DNA from: Caldilineaceae bacterium
GTDB lineage: Bacteria > Chloroflexota > Anaerolineae > Caldilineales > Caldilineaceae
NCBI GenBank assembly: GCA_015494005.1
Contig: WGCB01000427.1
Coordinates: forward strand, 1 to 7,569
Length of the DNA: 7,569 nucleotides
Direction of reading: 5' to 3'
Below the pieces are notes generated by a model. That model was not told the origin of the DNA, did no database searches, and saw only the letters and a program-made list of their open reading frames with translations. Both the position numbers and the translations under genes were made by a program. Shown one piece after another: positions 1-4,505 of this stretch. Each line of letters starts with the position of its first letter. The first letter of the stretch is position 1.

Positions 1-19
1 AGATGTGTATAAGAGACAG
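1..19 (+). other. Tn5/Nextera mosaic-end adapter remnant (artifact)
   Basis: The first 19 bases, AGATGTGTATAAGAGACAG, are exactly the Tn5 mosaic end used in Nextera tagmentation libraries. It sits at the extreme edge of the sequence and is in frame with the gene that follows, so a naive ORF call begins with the spurious peptide MYKRQ, a known adapter signature in databases. Native genome sequence most likely begins at base 20. No transposase gene or second mosaic end is present, so a natural Tn5/IS50 insertion is very unlikely. Confidence 0.95.
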
Positions 20-1129
20 ATCCTGCCCCGGCGCTCCGGCGTGGACGACCGCCCCCTCCAGGAGGGCATCGTCATCCCCTTCCAGTCACCCCCCTCCCTG
101 GAGGTGACCATCGAGCTGCCCCACGCGGGGCCAGTGGCGGGCATGGGCATCCCGGAGGGGGTGACCCTGATCGTGGGTGGCGGCTTCCACGGCAAGAGCA
201 CCCTGCTCCGGGCCCTGGAGCGGGGGGTCTACAACCACCGGCCCGGGGACGGCCGGGAGCGGGTGGTTAGCCGGGCGGACGGGGTGAAGATCCGGGCGGA
301 GGACGGCCGCTCGGTGAGCGGGGTGGACATCTCCCCCTTCATCAACAACCTGCCCTACGGCCTGCCCACGGACGATTTCAGCACCCCCAACGCCAGCGGC
401 TCCACCAGCCAGGCGGCCAACATCATGGAGGCCCTGGAGGCCGGGGCCCATCTGCTGCTCGTGGACGAGGACACCGCGGCCACCAACTTCATGATCCGGG
501 ACCGGCGCATGCAGGCCTTGGTGCCCAAGGCCCAGGAGCCCATCACCCCCTACATCGACCGGGTGCGCCAGCTGCACCAGGAGCTGGGGGTGAGCTCCAT
601 CCTGGTCATCGGCGGCAGCGGGGACTACCTGGACGTAGCCGACACGGTCATCGCCATGCACGAGTACCGGCCGGTGGACGTGACGGAGCGGGCCCGGGAG
701 GTGGCCCAAGCCCAGCCCACCGGGCGAGTCAACGAGGCCGCGGGCCCCTTCGGTCCTCGGCCGACCCGCATCCCCTTGCCCCAGTCCTTGGACCCCCGCA
801 AGGGCCGCCGGGAGGTGAGCATCAAGGTGCGCGGGCTGCACGCCATCCAGTTCGGCCGGGAGCACATCGACCTGTCCGCGGTGGAGCAGCTGGTGGCCTG
901 GGGCCAGACCCGGGCCATCGGCGACGCCCTCTGGTACGCCCGGGAGCGCTACATGGACGGCCGGCGCACCCTGGCCCAGATCCTGGACCGGGTGCTGGCG
1001 GACGTGGAGGCGGAGGGGCTGGACGTCCTGGACCGGCGCAAGGTGGGGGATCTGGCCGGTTTCCGCCGCTTCGAGCTGGCCGCGGCCCTGAACCGCCTGC
1101 GCTCCCTGCGGGTCCGCCAGGTGAAGTGA
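20..1129 (+). CDS. Predicted ABC-class P-loop ATPase, C-terminal part (5' truncated)
   Basis: This is the C-terminal 369 residues of a protein resembling the 'predicted ATPase of the ABC class' family (COG3044/PF09818), a cytosolic P-loop ATPase family whose physiological role is unknown to me. A Walker A motif, GGGFHGKST, lies at about residues 53-61 of the visible part, with the lysine encoded at 194-196. An ABC-signature-like stretch, NASGSTSQAANIMEAL, is followed by Walker B, HLLLVDEDTAATNF, with Asp-Glu encoded at 464-469. The later ILVIGGSGDYLDVADTVIAM segment fits the D-loop/H-loop side of the fold. No membrane segment is visible. Family members are usually about 550 residues, so roughly 180-190 N-terminal residues are missing. 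The ATG at base 5 belongs to the adapter and is not the real start. The stop is TGA at 1127-1129. Family identification is from remembered motifs; substrate and role cannot be told. Confidence 0.85.
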   Translation: MLPRRSGVDDRPLQEGIVIPFQSPPSLEVTIELPHAGPVAGMGIPEGVTLIVGGGFHGKSTLLRALERGVYNHRPGDGRERVVSRADGVKIRAEDGRSVSGVDISPFINNLPYGLPTDDFSTPNASGSTSQAANIMEALEAGAHLLLVDEDTAATNFMIRDRRMQALVPKAQEPITPYIDRVRQLHQELGVSSILVIGGSGDYLDVADTVIAMHEYRPVDVTERAREVAQAQPTGRVNEAAGPFGPRPTRIPLPQSLDPRKGRREVSIKVRGLHAIQFGREHIDLSAVEQLVAWGQTRAIGDALWYARERYMDGRRTLAQILDRVLADVEAEGLDVLDRRKVGDLAGFRRFELAAALNRLRSLRVRQVK

Positions 1130-1169
1130 CCGGACAGCCTGGAAAAAGCCCCGAGCCCGCCCGGGTTTG

Positions 1170-1178
1170 TGGTATACT
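1170..1178 (+). promoter_or_regulatory. Extended -10 promoter candidate upstream of mtaB
   Basis: TGG followed by TATACT (1173-1178) matches the extended -10 form TGnTATAAT with one mismatch. No convincing -35 hexamer is found 16-18 bases upstream, which is tolerated by extended -10 promoters. Transcription would start near 1185, giving an mtaB leader of about 57 bases that contains the tandem repeat at 1213-1232. Confidence 0.5.
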
Positions 1179-1212
1179 GCCTTCGAGAAGAAACCGGATG
1201 CAAGCACTGTTT

Positions 1213-1232
1213 TTGACTCAACTTGACTCAAC
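1213..1232 (+). repeat. Perfect tandem 10-bp repeat (TTGACTCAAC x2) before mtaB
   Basis: Two head-to-tail copies of TTGACTCAAC occupy 1213-1222 and 1223-1232, and the next bases (TT) begin a third, unfinished copy. Each copy contains the 9-bp dyad TTGA-C-TCAA, so the element offers two adjacent symmetric half-site pairs spaced by 10 bp, about one helical turn. It ends nine bases before the mtaB ATG, where a ribosome binding site would normally be. It could be an operator, a translational element or a simple slippage duplication; the sequence alone does not decide. Confidence 0.8.
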
Positions 1233-1241
1233 TTTTCGACC

Positions 1242-2591
1242 ATGCGCGTCTATCTGGATCAGCTGGGCTGCCGGCTCAACTTCAGCGAAAACTACACCCT
1301 GGCCCAACGGCTCCAGGCGGCCGGCCACACCGTGGTGGACCGCCCGGAAGCGGCCCAGGTCATTGTGCTGAACACCTGCGCGGTGACCAGCGAGGCCGCG
1401 CGCAAGAGCCGCCAGAGCGTGCGTCACCTGCACAAGCGCAACCCCCAGGCCCGCATCGCGGTCACCGGCTGCTACGCCACCCTCCAGCCGGAGGAGGCCG
1501 GGACGCTGCCCGGCGTGGCCCTGGTGGCCAGCAACCAGGAGAAGGAGCTGCTCCACACCTTGCTGGAGCCCTGGAGCGCGGAGCTGGACGACCCGGAGCA
1601 GCTGGCCCGCCTCCAGCCCGACGGCGTGCCCTTCCCCCAGGCCCCTGTGCTGGAAGGGTGGGGCCGCACCCGGGCCTTCGTCAAGGTCCAGGACGGCTGC
1701 AACAACCGCTGCACCTTCTGCATCGTGACCGTGGCTCGGGGCGCCAGCCGCAGTCGCTCCGTCCAGGAGGTGGTGGCGGAGGTGCAGGGCCTGGTGGCGA
1801 TGGGCCACCGGGAGGTGGTGCTCACCGGCGTGCACCTGGGCAGCTACGGCCGGGACCTGGAGGGCGAGGCCCGCACGGACCTGAAGACCCTGACCCAGGC
1901 CATCCTCCAAGAGACGGACGTGCCCCGCCTGCGCCTGAGCAGCCTGGAGCCCTGGGAGCTGGCCGAAGGCTTCTTTGACCTGTGGCAGGAGTGGCCCCAG
2001 CGCCTCTGCCCTCACCTGCACCTGCCCCTGCAGGCCGGCACGGACCGGCAGCTGCGGGCCATGGCTCGGCGCTGTACCGTGGCCAGCTACCGCCAGCTGG
2101 TGGCCGAGGCCCGGGCCGCCATCCCGGACCTGATCCTGACCACGGACCTCATCGTGGGCTTCCCCGGGGAGACGGAGGCAGACTTCCAGGAGGGGCTGGC
2201 CTTCGTGGAGGAGATGCGCTTCGCCCACGCCCACATCTTCCCCTTCAGCCCCCGGGCGGGCACGGCTGCGGCCCGCTTCCCCGACCAGGTGCCCAAGTCG
2301 GTGAAGAAGGAACGCTCCCGGCGTCTGCACGAAGTGGTGGAGCGGACGGGCCGCCAGGAGCGGACTCGCTTCCTGGGCACGGCGCGGCCGGTCCTGTGGG
2401 AGGGGGAAGGCCAGCCGATCACCGATGGGCCGGGGCGGCTCTGGAGCGGCTTCACGGACAACTACCTGCGGGTGATGGCCGTGGTCCCGGAGGGCGTGGA
2501 GCTGCACAACCGCATCACCCTCACCCAGCTGGACGAGCTCCACGGAGACACCCTGTTGGGCCGGGTGTTGGAGGTCGAGCGGGCCGCCTGA
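1242..2591 (+). CDS. mtaB: tRNA (t6A37-C2)-methylthiotransferase MtaB
   Basis: This 449-residue radical-SAM enzyme adds a methylthio group to C2 of N6-threonylcarbamoyladenosine at position 37 of tRNAs reading ANN codons, giving ms2t6A. The N-terminal methylthiotransferase domain carries the three cysteines of the auxiliary 4Fe-4S cluster: C10 (QLGCRLN), C46 (NTCAVT) and C77 (TGCYA). The radical-SAM motif CNNRCTFC supplies C153, C157 and C160. The C-terminal TRAM-like tRNA-binding region, from about residue 375, includes [10 protein letters not shown]. Length matches the usual MtaB of about 450 residues, and the QLGCRLN start and the TRAM sequence favour MtaB over MiaB or RimO. ATG at 1242 is the only possible start, because an in-frame TGA lies at 1224-1226. 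No Shine-Dalgarno sequence precedes it; the tandem TTGACTCAAC repeat sits there instead. An extended -10 promoter candidate lies about 64 bases upstream. The gene stands alone between unrelated genes, as expected for a housekeeping tRNA enzyme. Confidence 0.93.
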   Translation: MRVYLDQLGCRLNFSENYTLAQRLQAAGHTVVDRPEAAQVIVLNTCAVTSEAARKSRQSVRHLHKRNPQARIAVTGCYATLQPEEAGTLPGVALVASNQEKELLHTLLEPWSAELDDPEQLARLQPDGVPFPQAPVLEGWGRTRAFVKVQDGCNNRCTFCIVTVARGASRSRSVQEVVAEVQGLVAMGHREVVLTGVHLGSYGRDLEGEARTDLKTLTQAILQETDVPRLRLSSLEPWELAEGFFDLWQEWPQRLCPHLHLPLQAGTDRQLRAMARRCTVASYRQLVAEARAAIPDLILTTDLIVGFPGETEADFQEGLAFVEEMRFAHAHIFPFSPRAGTAAARFPDQVPKSVKKERSRRLHEVVERTGRQERTRFLGTARPVLWEGEGQPITDGPGRLWSGFTDNYLRVMAVVPEGVELHNRITLTQLDELHGDTLLGRVLEVERAA

Positions 2592-2600
2592 GTTCACTTG

Positions 2601-2633
2601 GGTGGGGGCCGGCGTCCCTCGGGGCCACTTTTT
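2601..2633 (+). terminator. Possible rho-independent terminator after mtaB
   Basis: Ten bases after the mtaB stop lies a GC-rich imperfect dyad: GTGG at 2602-2605 can pair with CCAC at 2625-2628, or GGCC at 2607-2610 with GGCC at 2623-2626. Five Ts follow at 2629-2633. Position and T-run suit a terminator separating mtaB from the sigma-factor promoter, but the stem is short and has alternative pairings. Confidence 0.35.
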
Positions 2634-2682
2634 CCTCCCCTTGGCTTGCGGAAGTTTGTGGGGCGCAAAATTCTTGGCCAAA

Positions 2683-2711
2683 TTGACGGGCGATCCAGGA
2701 TCCGCTATACT
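2683..2711 (+). promoter_or_regulatory. Near-consensus sigma70 promoter for the sigma-factor gene
   Basis: TTGACG (2683-2688) and TATACT (2706-2711) are separated by exactly 17 bases, with one mismatch to consensus in each hexamer. Transcription would start near 2718, leaving a leader of about 113 bases before the ATG at 2831. The housekeeping form implies that the sigma gene is transcribed by the primary sigma factor rather than depending on autoactivation; any control would then be mainly post-transcriptional or through protein partners. Confidence 0.75.
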
Positions 2712-2774
2712 ACCCCTTACTCTCCCCGCGTTGACAGACGGTCCTCCCCCGCCAGCAGACCAATCGTTTTGGCT

Positions 2775-2790
2775 GCGGGCGCTTGCCCGC
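2775..2790 (+). promoter_or_regulatory. GC hairpin in the sigma-factor mRNA leader
   Basis: GCGGGC (2775-2780) and GCCCGC (2785-2790) form a perfect 6-bp stem around the tetraloop GCTT, within the leader predicted from the promoter at 2683-2711 and about 40 bases before the start codon. No T-run follows, so it is not a standard terminator. It may stabilise the mRNA or modulate translation, or may simply reflect high GC. The loop contains a TTG (2783) that opens the longest reading frame of the sigma gene, but a start buried in this hairpin is unlikely. Confidence 0.45.
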
Positions 2791-2830
2791 TGTCCGATCC
2801 ACCACCCTTCACGCCCCGTGGACGCTACAC

Positions 2831-3535
2831 ATGGCCGAACCCCGCTCTCCTCACGACCTGGATCTGGGAGAAGTGATCCGACGCTGCGCCCAAGAGACAG
2901 ATCGCTTCTTCCGCCGAGAGCGCGTGGATCCCCGTTACTGTTTTGAGCTTTTCCGCCGGGCCCTGGTGCTCCAGGACCAGGGCGCCTGGGATGCCATCTA
3001 CGTCCAGTATTCGCCCTTGATCCTGAACTGGGTGGAGCAGCACCCGTCTTTCCCCTCCCTGAGCGAGGAGCCCGAGTACTTCGTCAACCGGGCCTTCGCC
3101 AAAATGTGGTCCGCCATCACACCGGAGCGGTTCCAGGAATTTGGCGAGCTGAAGGCGATCCTCCGGTACCTGAAGATGTGCACCGGCAGCAGCATCATCG
3201 ATCACCTGCGCTGGGAGGAACGCTACCACCAGGCCCAGGACTCCCAGGACATCGACATCCTGGACCAGGCCCGCACATCCGACACCGAGCGCTCGGTCCT
3301 GGATCGGGTCGATAGAGAGCTGCTGCGGCGTTGTGTGGAAGAGCGCCTGCATGGCCAGGCCGAGCAGACGGTGTTCTACGCCATGTACATCCTGGGCATG
3401 AAGCCTCGGGAGGTCCAGAAGCAGCATCCGGAGCTCTTCCCAAAGATCGATGACGTGTACCGGGTGAGGCAGAACATGATTGCCCGGCTGCAGCGGGACA
3501 AAGGGTTGCGAAATTGTTTGGGAAAAGATGCTTGA
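2831..3535 (+). CDS. RNA polymerase sigma factor, sigma-70 family (ECF-like)
   Basis: This 234-residue protein looks like a two-region sigma factor that would direct RNA polymerase to a dedicated promoter set. Region 2 spans about residues 37-130: YCFELFRRALVLQDQGAWDA begins the core-binding helix, followed by EYFVNRAFAKMW and a stretch ending SSIIDHLR that suits the -10 recognition part. A charged linker of about 30 residues follows. Region 4 spans about 165-225: EQTVFYAMYILGMKPREVQ leads into a helix-turn-helix ending in YRVRQNMIARLQRDKG. A roughly 30-residue N-terminal extension precedes region 2. ATG at 2831 is preferred; an upstream in-frame TTG at 2783 lies inside a hairpin and would add 16 unlikely residues. 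The Shine-Dalgarno match is poor (GTGGA at 2818-2822). The next gene, 53 bases downstream, encodes a zinc-finger protein typical of sigma/anti-sigma pairs. ECF subgroup and target promoters are unknown. Confidence 0.82.
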   Translation: MAEPRSPHDLDLGEVIRRCAQETDRFFRRERVDPRYCFELFRRALVLQDQGAWDAIYVQYSPLILNWVEQHPSFPSLSEEPEYFVNRAFAKMWSAITPERFQEFGELKAILRYLKMCTGSSIIDHLRWEERYHQAQDSQDIDILDQARTSDTERSVLDRVDRELLRRCVEERLHGQAEQTVFYAMYILGMKPREVQKQHPELFPKIDDVYRVRQNMIARLQRDKGLRNCLGKDA

Positions 3536-3561
3536 AAAGAGAATCGGAAGCCGTTTATAAG
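3532..3561 (+). promoter_or_regulatory. Internal sigma70-like promoter candidate before the zinc-finger gene
   Basis: TTGAAA (3532-3537) overlaps the stop codon of the sigma gene and is followed after 18 bases by TATAAG (3556-3561); each hexamer has one mismatch to consensus. The region is distinctly AT-richer than its surroundings. Transcription from here would start near 3568, about 20 bases before the next ATG. If real, it would let the regulator, and possibly the CHAT gene, be made independently of the sigma factor. Confidence 0.45.
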
Positions 3562-3588
3562 GTAAATCCTAGAAAACGAGGTTCCTAA

Positions 3589-4332
3589 ATGACTTGCACC
3601 TTTTCCTCTCCACTGACCGAGCAGAGTTTGCTGGAGTACCTGGACGGCCAGGCCCCTCCGGAAGTGGTTGAGCACGTGGCCCAGTGCCCTTTCTGCGCGG
3701 ACCGAGCCGCGGAGCTGGCCCGTTTCCAGTCCCGATTGAAGGCCTTGCTCTACCGGATGGAGTGCCCTTCCTCCCTGGCATTGGGGGAGTACGCGTTGGA
3801 GATGCTGCCCCCTTCCCAGGCGAGTCGAGTGCGGGCCCACGTGGATCAGTGCCCCCACTGCGCCCAGGAGCTGGCCCAGATGGAGAGCTTCCTGGCTGTG
3901 CCGCTGTTCCGGGATCGGCTCCGGGAGGGTGTGGAAAAGGTCAGGGTCCTCGTCGCCCGGCTGGTGAGCGGTTTCTCCCAGGCCGGCGGCCCCCAGGAGG
4001 CCGCTCTGGCTTTCGGTGGCCTGCGAGGGGACGAGGAAGAGCCCCTCATCTACCAGGTGAACGACACCCAGATCGTGCTGGAGATCCAGGACGACCCGGA
4101 TCATCCCGGCAAGAAGATCCTCCTGGGGCTGATCACCGGCAGCGAGCAACCCATGTTCATCGTCCGCCTTCAGGATCGAGAGCACTCCCCGGCCACAGCC
4201 CATGTGGACGAGATCGGCAACTTCGCCTTCTCCCAACTGCATCCAGGCGCCTACAAACTTGTGATTGCTGGCGAAGGCATGGAGATCCACATCCCACAGC
4301 TGCGGATCAACGGCGCCTCCAGTCCCTCCTGA
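3589..4332 (+). CDS. Candidate soluble zinc-finger anti-sigma factor with beta-rich C-terminal domain
   Basis: This 247-residue protein carries two tandem copies of an anti-sigma-type zinc motif: C3-x25-H29-x3-C33-x2-C36 and C59-x24-H84-x3-C88-x2-C91. Such ZAS/zf-HC2 domains normally wrap around a cognate ECF sigma factor and hold it inactive. Residues about 92-150 form a helical and then acidic linker (GGLRGDEEEPL). Residues about 153-241 look beta-rich, and DEIGNFAFSQLHPGAYKLVI resembles a carboxypeptidase-regulatory or transthyretin-like strand pattern. There is no signal peptide or membrane helix, so it should be cytosolic, unlike many anti-sigma factors. Translation start: ATG with GAGG at 3578-3581, seven bases upstream. 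It lies 53 bases after the sigma gene on the same strand, and a possible own promoter overlaps the sigma stop. Anti-sigma function is inferred from motif and position; a zinc-dependent co-regulator or adaptor to the downstream CHAT protein is the alternative. Confidence 0.75.
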   Translation: MTCTFSSPLTEQSLLEYLDGQAPPEVVEHVAQCPFCADRAAELARFQSRLKALLYRMECPSSLALGEYALEMLPPSQASRVRAHVDQCPHCAQELAQMESFLAVPLFRDRLREGVEKVRVLVARLVSGFSQAGGPQEAALAFGGLRGDEEEPLIYQVNDTQIVLEIQDDPDHPGKKILLGLITGSEQPMFIVRLQDREHSPATAHVDEIGNFAFSQLHPGAYKLVIAGEGMEIHIPQLRINGASSPS

Positions 4333-4505
4333 CCCAGGCATCTCCCTGCCCCGCCCGGTCTCCCTGAGCTTCGGCCCCTTCCCCGGCGAGTTCCTGCCCA
4401 TCCAGGGCCGCCATCCGCTATCATCCTACCTGTTTTTCATCGACTGACCATTTTCCTGATGCAGACCTTCGTGCAGACAAGGAGAGCGGAGCGAACCCAG
4501 CCCTC

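Noticed and set aside
86..1243. Long open frame on the minus strand opposite the ABC-class ATPase
   Set aside because: It is Gly/Ala/Gln/His-rich low-complexity translation typical of the antisense frame of a GC-rich gene, while the + strand carries recognisable Walker motifs.
1198..1371. Small + strand ORF starting in the mtaB leader and overlapping mtaB out of frame
   Set aside because: Weak ribosome binding site, no recognisable product, and its overlap with the mtaB coding region explains its openness.
1218..2681. 487-codon open frame on the minus strand opposite mtaB
   Set aside because: The + strand encodes MtaB with all six cluster cysteines; the antisense product resembles no family I know and exists because GC-rich codons rarely give stops in that frame.
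2731..2736. Perfect TTGACA hexamer in the sigma-gene leader
   Set aside because: No -10-like hexamer lies 16-18 bases downstream, and the better promoter at 2683-2711 already explains transcription.
2892..2903. AAGAGACAGATC, matching bases 11-22 at the adapter junction
   Set aside because: A 12-base coincidence inside the sigma coding region; only 9 of the bases are adapter and the reading frame is undisturbed, so it is not a second adapter or insertion.
4419..4424. TATCAT as a -10 box for the CHAT gene
   Set aside because: One mismatch to TATAAT but no -35 hexamer or extended -10 accompanies it; too weak to list.
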